DNA from: SPDF01 sp963699825
Lineage (GTDB): Bacteria; Gemmatimonadota; Gemmatimonadetes; Gemmatimonadales; GWC2-71-9
Reading direction: 5' to 3'
DNA: 64,000 bases
Assembly: GCA_963699825.1 (NCBI GenBank)
Contig: CAVOVI010000010.1
Coordinates: forward strand, 248,001-312,000
Part shown: piece after piece, positions 31,546 through 40,677 of the stretch
How positions within the stretch are numbered: the first letter of the stretch is position 1
How the letters are laid out: every line of letters begins with the position of its first letter
Notes under the pieces: model-generated
Told to the model about the DNA's origin: nothing
What the model saw: the letters and a program-made list of their open reading frames with translations, nothing else
Databases searched by the model: none
Program-made: the position numbers and the translations under genes

Positions 31546-33620
31546 TACGTCCCGGGTCCTGGCGCTCTACGCCAAGGCGCTGGTCTGGGTCGGGTTGTCG
31601 CTGGCGGCGCTCGCGCTCCTGCTGGATTTCCGCTGGCTCGAGCATCCGGTCCCGACGCTCCTCATCCTGCTGTCGGTGGCGGCGCTTCGCGCGTCCCCGG
31701 TGAGGCTCAGCAAGTACTCCTACCTCACGCAGCTTGGCGTGCCGGTCCTGGTCGGCATCCTCGTGGCGGTGCCGTCGCAGGTCGTTGCAGGGATGGCGGC
31801 CGGCGTGTACCTGGTGGACACGGTCTGGCTGCGGAAGCCGATGCGTGCGGGTCTGGTCAATGCCGGCCGCGAGAACATCGCGTTCCTGGCGTCGTTCGGC
31901 ATCTTCGCGCTGGTCTGGCGGCTCAGTGGGTCGCCCGGGGTCGGACTCGATTTCCTGCCCGCGGCGTTCACGCTGGCCGGTATCTACTTCTTCCTCTCCC
32001 GCGCGCTCTTCTATTTCACCCTCCTCGTCCGCGACAAGCTGGAGAGCGAAGAACGCCTGCTGATCCTGCGGTACGAGGTGGTGTCCTACCTGCTCACGCT
32101 CGGCGCGGCGGCGATCATCGTCGGTGCCATCCAGGTCCTCAGCCCCCCGGGCTGGGCCGCCGTGCTCGCCGTCGTCGGGGTCTTCGGGCTCCTGACGAAG
32201 AAGATCCTGGAGGAGGCGATCGCCGCCGAGGACCTGAACAAGGTCCACCTGATGGAAACGGCGATCACCACGAACGTGACGCTCATGGATTCCTTCCAGC
32301 AGATCGAGCGCCTGGCTCACCGGCTGCTCGACTGGGGCGACCTGCGGATCTATCGGCGGGACGACGATGACGTGGTGTCGCTGGCCTATCGCGGCGAGGT
32401 GGGGCGCGCAGGCCGGGGGGACGTCCCGGCAGAGCTCGAGCCGTTGCGACGGACCGCCATCAGTTCGGCGGAACCGGTGATTGTGCACGACACCTCGCAA
32501 GGACGACCGACTGCCGATGGCGGCCGAGGACACGCAGAGCCTCGTCATCCTGCCGTTGCGGTTCGGCACCGACGTCATCGGAACGCTGGAGCTGGAGCAC
32601 CACAAGCGGCACATGTACCGCGCGCGCGACCTGGCCGCCATGTCCACGCTGGCTACGCAGGTCGCGACCGCCATTCACATCGCCGAACTCCGGCGCCCCC
32701 TCGTCACCACGGTCGACAGCATCGGCGCACAGGTGGGCGCCCTGGCGCGGGCGACGGAGTCGCTGCACGCATCGGCCGACGCGCTCACCGCCGCCTCCAA
32801 GGCGCTGCGCATCGGGCTGGGAGAGCAGGATGCGTTCGTCACCGCCGGCCTGAAGGCGACCAAGGCCCTCGCCAGCGGCTCCGCGGAGATCGCGGTGCAG
32901 GGGAAGCGGGCCGCGGAGGCCAGTGCGCTTGCCTCCGAGACGGCTTTGCGGAACCGCGAGACGATTCGCGACGCAATCAAGCGGCTGGTGGACCTGAAGC
33001 ACTTCGTGGCTGAAAGTTCCCGGCAGGTCGGGGAACTCGGAAACGTCACGAAGCGTATCACGGGATTCATCGGATCGATCCGTGAGATCGCCGACCTCAC
33101 CAACCTGATCTCGCTGAACGCCGCGATCGAGGCGGCACGGGCCGGGCAGGAAGGGAAGGGGTTCGCGGTGGTCGCGGCGGAGGTTCGTGACCTGGCCGAC
33201 CAGAGCGCCGTGGCAGCCCGCGAGGCAGGAGGGCTCCTCGCGGCCATTGCGGAACAGGTCACCGAAATCACCGCCCAGATGTCACACGGCGAACGCGCGG
33301 TGGAAGGCGTCGAGCAGCTGGGCGAAGCGGCGGTCGAGGCACTCGAGGGGATCGTGAATACGACCCGGGAGGCCGGCACCTCCGCGCAACGGATCGGCGA
33401 GACGGCGAGCCTGCAGGAGGGGGCCTTTGCCAAGTTGCAGGAACAGATCGGGCACCTCACGACGGTGTCTGCCAGGATCCGCGCGGAGACGAACGTGCTG
33501 ACGAGCCAGGCGGGGCGGGCCATCGACGCCCAGGAGGAACTCGACGGCGCGATCCGCCAGCTGGAGCAGGTCTCGAGTCACCTCCAGTCGATCGCGCGCC
33601 ATTTCACCGTTGGCGACTAG
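31529..33620 (+). CDS. Membrane GAF/methyl-accepting signalling protein (one frameshift)
   Basis: About 696 residues when joined. About seven hydrophobic segments fill the first 220 residues, with no long periplasmic domain. A GAF-like region follows (VTLMDSFQQIERLAHRLLDW through LVILPLRFGTDVIGTLELE), then a chemoreceptor signalling domain with the hairpin tip IADLTNLISLNAAIEAARAG and GKGFAVVAAEVRDLADQS. An extra base near 32497 interrupts the GAF part. GTG at 31529 is the best start, overlapping trpA; TTG at 31538 is possible. It may report to CheA/CheW or act in a non-chemotaxis pathway. Confidence 0.82.
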
Positions 33621-33636
33621 CGTGGCGGAGGTCGTG

Positions 33637-34029
33637 ATGGTGGCACTGGGGAGTAACCTCGGCGATCGAGCGGGGCACCTGGCCGCCGCACGCGCCGCGC
33701 TGGGTCGGCTCCCGGGCACTCGGCTCCTGCGGGTCTCCACGGTGGAGGAGACAGCCCCGCTGGGCGGTCTCGACCAGCCGGCGTATCTGAACCAGGTAGC
33801 GTTGCTGGAGACGGACCTTGAGCCTCGCGCCCTCCTCGAGGCGTGCCAGGCGATTGAACGCGCCGAAGGACGGCTGCGAGGCGCCCGCTGGGCCTCACGG
33901 TCGCTGGACATCGATATCATTCAATTCGGGCAACGCCGTGTGGCGGAGCCCGGACTCACAATCCCGCATCCGGAGCTCCCCAACCGCGACTTCTGGCAGC
34001 GCGGCCTGGCGGAGGTGCAGAACCCATGA
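33637..34029 (+). CDS. folK: 2-amino-4-hydroxy-6-hydroxymethyldihydropteridine diphosphokinase
   Basis: About 130 residues. It transfers pyrophosphate from ATP to hydroxymethyldihydropterin in folate synthesis. MVALGSNLGDRAGHL, TAPLGGLDQPAYLNQVALLET and RSLDIDIIQFG (metal-binding aspartates) are the family marks, ending with IPHPELPNRDF. GGAGG 5 bases before ATG 33637 decides the start; TTG 33610 and GTG 33622 are upstream in-frame alternatives. It is slightly short but complete. The stop overlaps panB. Confidence 0.9.
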   Translation: MVALGSNLGDRAGHLAAARAALGRLPGTRLLRVSTVEETAPLGGLDQPAYLNQVALLETDLEPRALLEACQAIERAEGRLRGARWASRSLDIDIIQFGQRRVAEPGLTIPHPELPNRDFWQRGLAEVQNP

Positions 34030-34838
34030 GTGACATGACCCGCCCCCTGACGACGCGTGACTTCCTCTCGATGAAACGGGCGGGCACGAAGATCGTCTCG
34101 CTCACCGCCTATGACGCATTGATGGCGCGGATGCTGGACGCCTCGGGCGTCGATCTCATCCTGGTGGGTGATTCGGTCAACCAGGTCGTGGCCGGGCGCA
34201 GTTCGACGCTGAGCGCCACGCTCGATCAGATGATCTACCACGCCCGGGCGGTTCAGGGCGCTGTCCGCCGTGCGCTGGTGGTGGTCGATCTCCCGTTCCT
34301 CTCCTACCAGGTGACCGTCGAGGACGCCATCCGGAACGCGGGGAGGGTCCTGCAGGCGACCGATGCCCCCGCCGTGAAGCTGGAGGGTGGGGTGACGATG
34401 GCGCCCACGATCCGCGCGCTCGTCGATCGAGGCATTCCCGTCATGGGACACATCGGCCTCACTCCCCAGTCGGTCCATGCCCTCGGTGGTTACCGGGTTC
34501 AGGGGAGGGAAGCAGTCGCCGCGGAGCGCCTCCTCGCCGACGCCAAGGCGGTCGAGGAGGCGGGGGCGTTCAGCGTGGTACTGGAACTCGTTCCCGCCGC
34601 GCTCGCCGCCCAGGTGACGAAGGCACTCACGATCCCGACCATCGGTATCGGCGCCGGTCCCGACTGTGACGGGCAGGTCCTGGTCCTTCCCGATATGCTG
34701 GGCATGAATCCGGGCTTCACCGTGAAGTTCCTCAAGCGGTACGCCGACCTCGACAGCGTCATTCGTGCCGCGGTGTCTGCCTACGGTGACGATGTGCGTG
34801 CCGGCCGGTACCCCGGGCAGGAACACAGCTTCGAGTGA
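34026..34838 (+). CDS. panB: 3-methyl-2-oxobutanoate hydroxymethyltransferase
   Basis: 270 residues, adding a hydroxymethyl group from methylene-THF to ketoisovalerate in pantothenate synthesis. Motifs include IVSLTAYDALMARMLD, LVGDSVNQVVAG (metal aspartate), VKLEGG, MGHIGLTPQSVH and IGIGAGPDCDGQVLV. ATG at 34026 overlaps folK; the end overlaps panC (GTGA). Sits in a panBCD operon directly after folK, linking folate and pantothenate genes. Confidence 0.96.
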   Translation: MSDMTRPLTTRDFLSMKRAGTKIVSLTAYDALMARMLDASGVDLILVGDSVNQVVAGRSSTLSATLDQMIYHARAVQGAVRRALVVVDLPFLSYQVTVEDAIRNAGRVLQATDAPAVKLEGGVTMAPTIRALVDRGIPVMGHIGLTPQSVHALGGYRVQGREAVAAERLLADAKAVEEAGAFSVVLELVPAALAAQVTKALTIPTIGIGAGPDCDGQVLVLPDMLGMNPGFTVKFLKRYADLDSVIRAAVSAYGDDVRAGRYPGQEHSFE

Positions 34839-35707
34839 ACCAGAACCTCCCGCCCAGAGAATTTGATACGGTGGCCGGGATCCGTGCGTGGGTCACGGCT
34901 CAACGGGCGGGGGGCGCCCGGATTGGGTTCGTCCCGACGATGGGGTATCTCCACGAGGGCCACCTGGCCCTGGTCGATGCGGCACGCGCCGTGTCGGATG
35001 TCGTGGTGATGAGCATCTTCGTCAATCCCCTCCAGTTCGGACCGTCGGAAGACCTTGCCCGGTATCCGCGCGACCTGCCCCGCGACCGGGCGCTTGCCGC
35101 GAGCCGTGGCGTGGATGCCCTCTTCCTTCCGGACGCCTCCGTCATGTACCCACCCGGGAGCGACACGCGGGTCGTTCCAGGGCCCGGCGCTGACCGGTGG
35201 GAGGGGGAGGTGCGACCGGGACATTTCACCGGCGTGCTGACCGTCGTCGCCAAGCTCTTCCATCTGGTCACCCCCGACGTCGCGGTCTTCGGGCAGAAGG
35301 ACGCCCAGCAGGCGGCGCTGATCCGGCGCATGGTGAAGGATCTTGACTGGCCGATTGCGCTCGTGGTGGCGCCGACCACCCGCGAACCGGACGGGCTCGC
35401 GCTGAGCAGCCGAAACACCTACCTGTCCACTGAGGAGCGCGCCCAAGCCGTCGGCTTGAGCACCGCGCTCCGGGCGGCGCACGAGGCCTGGCGGGGCGGG
35501 GAGACCGGAGGAGAGCGATTGATTGCCGTGGCACGGCACGCGCTCGAGGTGTATCCGCTTGTGCAGCCCGAGTATATTTCAGTCGTCGAACCTGACGCGC
35601 TGGCCCCCGTGGAAACAGCGGGGGCGGATTGCCTGATGGTGCTGGCGGCCCGCGTCGGTTCGACCAGGCTTATCGATAATGTCATTTTCGGGGAAGGGAT
35701 CCCGTAG
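34835..35707 (+). CDS. panC: Pantothenate synthetase
   Basis: 290 residues, ATP-dependent ligase joining pantoate and beta-alanine. The class I aminoacyl-tRNA-synthetase-like ATP site appears as VPTMGYLHEGHLALV (His40 and His43) and the second loop as ALSSRNTYLS; SIFVNPLQFGPSEDLARYPR and VFGQKDAQQ are also typical. GTG start at 34835 overlaps panB. It ends sharing a base with panD (TAGTG). Confidence 0.96.
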   Translation: MNQNLPPREFDTVAGIRAWVTAQRAGGARIGFVPTMGYLHEGHLALVDAARAVSDVVVMSIFVNPLQFGPSEDLARYPRDLPRDRALAASRGVDALFLPDASVMYPPGSDTRVVPGPGADRWEGEVRPGHFTGVLTVVAKLFHLVTPDVAVFGQKDAQQAALIRRMVKDLDWPIALVVAPTTREPDGLALSSRNTYLSTEERAQAVGLSTALRAAHEAWRGGETGGERLIAVARHALEVYPLVQPEYISVVEPDALAPVETAGADCLMVLAARVGSTRLIDNVIFGEGIP

Positions 35708-36078
35708 TGCAGCGACATCTCATGAAGTCCAAGATTCACCGCGCCACGATCACCTCGGCGGACCTCCACTACGAGGGTTCGCTGACGGTGGATGAGGACC
35801 TGCTCGACGCCGCCGACCTGTGCGAGCACGAGGAGGTGCAGGTGGTCAACGTCAACAACGGCGCCCGGTTCAGCACCTATGTCATCCCCGGCCCCCGGGG
35901 CTCCGGCGTGATCCAGCTCAACGGCGCCGCCGCGCGACTGGGCATGGCCGGCGACCTGGTGATCGTCATCAGTTACGGTGTGTTCGACGAGGCGGAAGCG
36001 GAACGCCATGTGCCCACGGTGGTGTTCGTCGATGACCGCAACCGCATCGTGCGTCCACCGCTCAGGGCCGAGGGCTGA
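35707..36078 (+). CDS. panD: Aspartate 1-decarboxylase proenzyme
   Basis: 123 residues, making beta-alanine from aspartate. The pyruvoyl precursor self-cleaves between Gly24 and Ser25 in HYEGSLTVD; Lys9 in KSKIHRATIT and the INGAA-like QLNGAAARLG complete the active site. GTG start at 35707; ATG at 35722 (MKSKIHRAT) is an alternative close to the conserved N-terminus. Third gene of panBCD. Confidence 0.95.
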   Translation: MQRHLMKSKIHRATITSADLHYEGSLTVDEDLLDAADLCEHEEVQVVNVNNGARFSTYVIPGPRGSGVIQLNGAAARLGMAGDLVIVISYGVFDEAEAERHVPTVVFVDDRNRIVRPPLRAEG

Positions 36079-36082
36079 TTCC

Positions 36083-36667
36083 TTGACCACCGGCGGGTCT
36101 GGCCCGGGCATCTCGCCTGCGCTCCGGCCGACACTGCCGGAGTGGGCCGAGGTGACGCCGGAGCGGGTCGCGCACATCGAACGAGTGGCCGCACTGGTCT
36201 CATCCTGGGCGGAACGGTTGGGCGTTCACGACTCGGAGCGAAATCGCTGGCTCAAGGCGGTCTGGCTGCACGATGCCCTCCGGGACGCGAGCGAGGAGAC
36301 GCTCGGAGCATGGGCGGCGAGTTCGTCCGGCCCGATCGAACTCTGGCACGGCCCGGCAGCGGCGGCGCGCGCCAAGGCGGAGGGAGAGACCGACCGGGGT
36401 GTGCTCGACGCCGTGCGGTATCATTCGCTCGGGCTCGCCGAGTGGGACATGGTGGGCCGCGTGCTGTACTGCGCCGACTACCTGGAACCGGGCCGGACCT
36501 TCGACGAGGCGGCGCGCGCCGAACTCGCTGCGCTCTTCCCCCGTGACGTCGCGGGCGTCATCCGCGCCGTGGCGCGCGCCCGCCTCACCTATCTGGCACG
36601 CTCCGGTTGGCCGTTGCCGGAGCCGATGGTCCGGTTTTGGAACAGCCTGTCCGTCGTCTCGCCCTGA
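36083..36667 (+). CDS. yqeK: HD-domain phosphohydrolase, YqeK-like (Ap4A hydrolase)
   Basis: 194 residues from TTG 36083. An HD domain with VAHIERV (His31), AVWLHDALRDAS (His63-Asp64) and a later RYHSLG and LYCADYLEPGR follow the YqeK order; YqeK homologues hydrolyse diadenosine tetraphosphate symmetrically. It starts 4 bases after panD. In many bacteria yqeK lies between nadD and rsfS; neither is beside it here. The next gene overlaps its end. Confidence 0.82.
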   Translation: MTTGGSGPGISPALRPTLPEWAEVTPERVAHIERVAALVSSWAERLGVHDSERNRWLKAVWLHDALRDASEETLGAWAASSSGPIELWHGPAAAARAKAEGETDRGVLDAVRYHSLGLAEWDMVGRVLYCADYLEPGRTFDEAARAELAALFPRDVAGVIRAVARARLTYLARSGWPLPEPMVRFWNSLSVVSP

Positions 36668-37059
36668 TCGGCGCGGGAGTCCTCCTCCTCGCCTTTCTCG
36701 CTCTCGTGTACCGGTCAGCGCCCTCCGCGCTTCCCGACCATGCCTTCCCCATCCCAGGCGAATCCCACCGCTACCTCGTGGAAGTGCTGAACGGGTCTGG
36801 CCGAGCCGGGCTCGCCCGTACCGCCACGCGAGTGCTTCGCCGCGGCGGGCTCGACGTCGTCTTCTTCGGGAATGCCGATCGAAGTGGGGAAGCGGTCACC
36901 CAGCTGCTCGTGCGCCAGGGGGACAGCACCGCGGCGCGCCGCGCGGCGCGGCTCCTGGGCGTCGGGGTCATCGAGTGGAAGCCCGACTCCACTCGGCGTG
37001 TGGACGTGACGGTGATTCTCGGCGCCGACTACGAGCCGCCGGCGGAAGTGCATCCCTGA
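36607..37059 (+). CDS. Membrane-anchored LytR_C-domain protein
   Basis: Up to 150 residues. One N-terminal transmembrane helix (LALIGAGVLLLAFLALVY) leads into a LytR/CpsA C-terminal domain: YLVEVLNGSGRAGLARTATR and DVVFFGNADRS are typical of PF13399. These small extracytoplasmic domains have no known activity. The start is uncertain: TTG 36607 or TTG 36637, both inside yqeK. The association of yqeK with a LytR_C gene is seen in other bacteria. Confidence 0.7.
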   Translation: MAVAGADGPVLEQPVRRLALIGAGVLLLAFLALVYRSAPSALPDHAFPIPGESHRYLVEVLNGSGRAGLARTATRVLRRGGLDVVFFGNADRSGEAVTQLLVRQGDSTAARRAARLLGVGVIEWKPDSTRRVDVTVILGADYEPPAEVHP

Positions 37060-37060
37060 G

Positions 37061-38347
37061 TTACGGCTCGCCTCGCCGCCGCAGACCGATCACTACATCC
37101 ATCACGTTGGTTCCGGTTGGACCCGTGCGGAGGAGCGCCTCGACCGCATCGAGGGCATGATAGGCATCGTGCGACGCCAGGTCCCGCTCAGGCTCGCGAC
37201 CCGCGCCCGTGACGCCTGCCCAGGTCGCCCCGTCCACCACCGCACCGGCGGCATCGGTAGGCCCGTCTCGTCCGTCGGTTCCCGCAGCGAGGAGCGCGAC
37301 CCCGGGTACGTCTTCCAGTTCTGCCGCGGCGGCGAGTGCGAGTTCCTGGCACCGGCCTCCGAGCCCCGTCACCTTCCCGCCCAGCGTGACGGTGGTCTCA
37401 CCTCCCCAGACGAAGCAGTTGGCGCCGCCACCCCCGGCGCGGAGGAACGCGCCGATCCGCGTGCCAGCGTCCCGCGCCTCCCCGGAGAGGTCCGATGCCC
37501 CTGCCAGGACGGCGAGGCCGAGCTCCTCTGCTCGATTCCGGATGCCCTGCACGGCGAGTCGATTGCTGGCGATGACATGGGTGGTGACGTTTCGGAAGGC
37601 GGGGTCGCCCGGTTTGAGCGTGTCGGGGATGGCCCCGGACGCCTGCCGCTCCAGGTGGCGGCGGACCGAGGCCGGGAGCTCGGTATCCGAGGAGAGGGCT
37701 TCGAGCAATCCAAGGACCTCGCGCGCGGAGCGGAGATCGGGAGCGCAGGGCCCGGACCCGATGGTGCCGGGGTCGTCGCCGATGACGTCCGATATGCAGA
37801 GCACGGTCACCGTCCGTGGGGCGATCGACCCGGCGAGGCGGCCGGCGCCCCAGCGAACGAACCGTTTCCGGATCGCGTTTACGGCGCTGATGGGCTGGCC
37901 GCTCTGCAGGAGGAACGCCCAGAGCGTCGCCAGGTCGTCGTCGGTGACACCCGCGACCGGCGCGGCGGCGAGGCTCGACGCCCCACCAGAGAGCAGGACG
38001 AGAACCTGGTGCGTGCTGGGCATCCCGGACACCGCGTGCGCAATGGCGTCAGCGGCGTTGGTCGAGTTGATTCCGGGGAGGGGATGGTCGCCGACGCGGA
38101 TCGGAAGGCGGGAGCCCGCGCCGGAGCCCTGTGGCCCGACGATGATCCCACCCGCGAGCGGCGTCCGTGTGGCCTCCAGGATCCCGAGGGCGGCGGCTGC
38201 CATGCCGGTGGCGGCCTTTCCAATGGCGACGACATGAACCGGAGCCGCCGAGGGAAGGGGCCGCTCGGTGAGCTCGCGGGTGACCGCGGCAGCAGGGTCG
38301 GCGGATCGCAATGCCGCCTGATAGAGGTCGAGGAGAAGTTCGCGCAT
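37061..38347 (-). CDS. Glycerate 2-kinase (GckA/TtuD, MOFRL family)
   Basis: 428 residues, phosphorylating D-glycerate to 2-phosphoglycerate. The N-terminal DUF4147 domain has VVAIGKAATGMAAAAL, VLLSGGASSLAAAP and NAIRKRFVRWGAGRLA; the C-terminal MOFRL domain has CFVWGGETTVTLGGKVTGLG, GGRCQELALAAA and LLAAGTDGRDGPTDAAGA. ATG at 38347, divergent by 44 bases from the hydroxyacid dehydrogenase, which would deliver its substrate. Converges on the LytR_C gene with one base between. Confidence 0.92.
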   Translation of the reverse strand: MRELLLDLYQAALRSADPAAAVTRELTERPLPSAAPVHVVAIGKAATGMAAAALGILEATRTPLAGGIIVGPQGSGAGSRLPIRVGDHPLPGINSTNAADAIAHAVSGMPSTHQVLVLLSGGASSLAAAPVAGVTDDDLATLWAFLLQSGQPISAVNAIRKRFVRWGAGRLAGSIAPRTVTVLCISDVIGDDPGTIGSGPCAPDLRSAREVLGLLEALSSDTELPASVRRHLERQASGAIPDTLKPGDPAFRNVTTHVIASNRLAVQGIRNRAEELGLAVLAGASDLSGEARDAGTRIGAFLRAGGGGANCFVWGGETTVTLGGKVTGLGGRCQELALAAAAELEDVPGVALLAAGTDGRDGPTDAAGAVVDGATWAGVTGAGREPERDLASHDAYHALDAVEALLRTGPTGTNVMDVVIGLRRRGEP

Positions 38348-38391
38348 TCACTAGTATGGGGCCGAGGGACACTGTGGCCAAGGAGCACGCT

Positions 38392-39370
38392 GTGAGCATC
38401 GAGGATCGTCCGATCGTGACCGTCACCCGTCGTCTCCCCCCACCGGTGGAGCGGGCGTTATCGGAGCGGTTTGACACGCGGCTCAACGCCGACGATGTAC
38501 CCCTCGGGCCGGACGGTCTCCGGGAAGCGTTGCGGACGTCCGATGCGGTGCTGTGCGCGGTGTCGGACCGTCTCGATGCGGCGGTGTTGCGGGTGGAACC
38601 ACTGCGGGCGAAGCTCCTCGCCAATTACGGTGTCGGATTCGAGCACATCGACCTGAGTGCGGCGCGGGAGCGTGGCATCGCCGTCACGAACACACCGGGT
38701 GTGCTGACGGACGATACGGCGGATCTGGCAATCGCCCTGATGCTGATGGCGATGCGCCGGCTCGGCGAAGGGGAACGGCAGCTGCGCGCCGGCGAATGGG
38801 GTGGGTGGTATCCGACGCACCACCTTGGCCGGCGACTTTCCGGCAAGACGCTCGGTGTCGTGGGAATGGGGCGCATCGGGCGTGCGGTGGCACGGCGGGC
38901 GACGCACGGGTTCGGCATGCGGCTGCTCTACGCGAGCCGCGCGGCGCTCCCGGCCGGGGAGGCGGCATCGCTCGACGCGGTGCAGGTCGACGTCGACCGT
39001 CTCTTCGCCGAGTCCGACGTGGTGTCGCTGCACGTGCCATCGAACGATGAGACGCGCCACCTGGTCAACGCCCGGCGGCTGCAGTTGATGCCACCCCATG
39101 CCATTCTGATCAACACCGCGCGCGGCGATGTGGTCGATGAGAACGCACTCGCTGACGCGTTGCGGACCGGGACCATCGCCGGCGCGGGGCTGGACGTCTA
39201 TGCGGACGAACCGGCGGTGAATCCGGCTCTCCTGGCGCTCGAGCAACGTCGTCCTGCTTCCCCATCTCGGGAGCGCGACGGTCGAATCGCGCACCGCGAT
39301 GGGGATGCGGGCCTTCGAAAACCTGGTCGCGTGGAGCGAGGGACGGGAGTTGCCGGATCGGGTGGTGTAG
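38392..39370 (+). CDS. D-glycerate/2-hydroxyacid dehydrogenase (GyaR/GhrB-like; one frameshift)
   Basis: About 325 residues. An NAD(P)-dependent reductase of glyoxylate or hydroxypyruvate is the likely role. Seen are the substrate loop LLANYGVGFEHIDL, TPGVLTDDTADLA, dinucleotide fold VVGMGRIGRAVAR, LINTARGDVVDENAL with catalytic Arg, and PHLGSATVESR with catalytic His. An extra C near 39244 shifts the last 40 residues. AGGAG (38381-38385) stands 6 bases before GTG 38392, which fixes the start. Divergent from glycerate 2-kinase, together a glycerate-assimilating unit. Confidence 0.9.
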
Positions 39371-39387
39371 ACCCGCCCTGCGGCTCG

Positions 39388-40677
39388 CTACGGGGCCCGA
39401 TAGCTCGGCGGCAGCGTCAGGTACCGCTTGGTCAGCAGGTCCTGCCGCGACGGCGCCGTGTACTCCACGCCGCGCACGTAGACATGCTCGGCCCGCGTGG
39501 CGAACTCGAAGGGATCGCCGTCCCACACGACGACGTTGCCCTTCCAGTCCCGACCTGCGAGCGCGCCGACTCGGTCTGCCACGCCGAAGGCCGCCGCCGG
39601 CGCGAGGGTGATGGCGGCCAGCGCATCGTCCCAGGTCATGCCGTATCCCACCGCGTTCCCGGCCTCGTAGCGGATGTTGCGGACGTTGAACCCTTCTTCG
39701 TCACCGCTGCCGGCGTTGCCGATCAGAATGACGTCGACGCCCGCCTTCCGCAGGAGTGCGGCGTTGTCCTGCCGGGTCCCGAGCTGGCGTGAAGCTGCGC
39801 GGGACGTTGTCCATGGCGCCGGTCATGACCGGCACGCCTGCCGCGGCGATCTTCTCCGCCACCATCCACGCCTCGTCCGCGCCGTACAGGATCAAGTCGC
39901 AGCTTGTAGTCGCGAGCGATGTCGAGCGCCGCTTCGATGCTCGCCGCCTGGTTGACGGCGAGGACGAGGGGCAGCTGGCCGTTCACGATCGGGATCATCG
40001 CTTCCATGTCCACGCGTCGAAAGGCGAAGGGCCGCAGCTTCGCCGCGTCATACGCCTTCCTGTTGGCCATGTAGGCCTTCGTGTCGTCCAGGAGCTCCAC
40101 CAGCTTGCCGATCAGTTCACCGCGTGCGCCGACCCCGGCGCTCCGGTTGCCCTCCAGCTGGCCGAACATCCCGACCGGTGCCCTGACCAGCACACTCGTC
40201 CAGTGATCCCGCCCCGAGGTCAATGGCCGCGCCCTGACCGGCGATCAGATTCCCGTTGGGCCACACGACCACCGAGGTGACACCATGCTCCCGGTTGTCA
40301 GGGATGAGCACGCTCTGGGGATTGTACGCCAGCCAGGGCTGGAACGAGGCGGAGACTTCGTCGAATCCGTCCGCGCTCGTCTCGTTCGCACTGGCACCGC
40401 TGCCCACCTCGGTGAGGCCGAGGTCGGAACTCGCGTTCACCAGGCCCGGGGTGATCCACTTCCCGGTGGCGTCAATGACGGTGGCCCCGGCGGGGACGGT
40501 GACTGAAGTTCCGACGGCCGCGATCTTGCCGTCAACGATGACCACCGTGCCGCCGGGGATCTTCGGTCCGCTCACGGGATAGACGGTGCCGCCGGTGATG
40601 GCGATGGTCTGGGCCTGGGCGGCAGTGACGGAGAGGCCGAGCAGCAGGGCGGATGCCCCAAGTCGAATGGCGCGCAT
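39388..40677 (-). CDS. Exported amidohydrolase-like protein lacking the HxH motif (three frameshifts)
   Basis: About 428 residues. A signal peptide (LGASALLLGLSVTAAQAQ) precedes an imidazolonepropionase-type domain: ITGGTVYPVSGPKIPGG, DATGKWITPGLVNASSDLG and, at the C-terminus, GYGMTWDDALAAITLAPAAA and GNVVVWDGDPFEFATRAEHV. Where its neighbour has THSHLG, this protein has NASSDLG, so the first two metal ligands are missing and normal binuclear catalysis is doubtful. Extra bases lie near 40214, 39900 and 39786. ATG at 40677 shares a base with the upstream amidohydrolase stop. Typical of tandem amidohydrolase pairs. Confidence 0.85.

Noticed and set aside
36273..37160. Long plus-strand frame across yqeK and the LytR_C gene
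   Set aside because: Arg/Ser-rich shadow of two recognised proteins in other frames.
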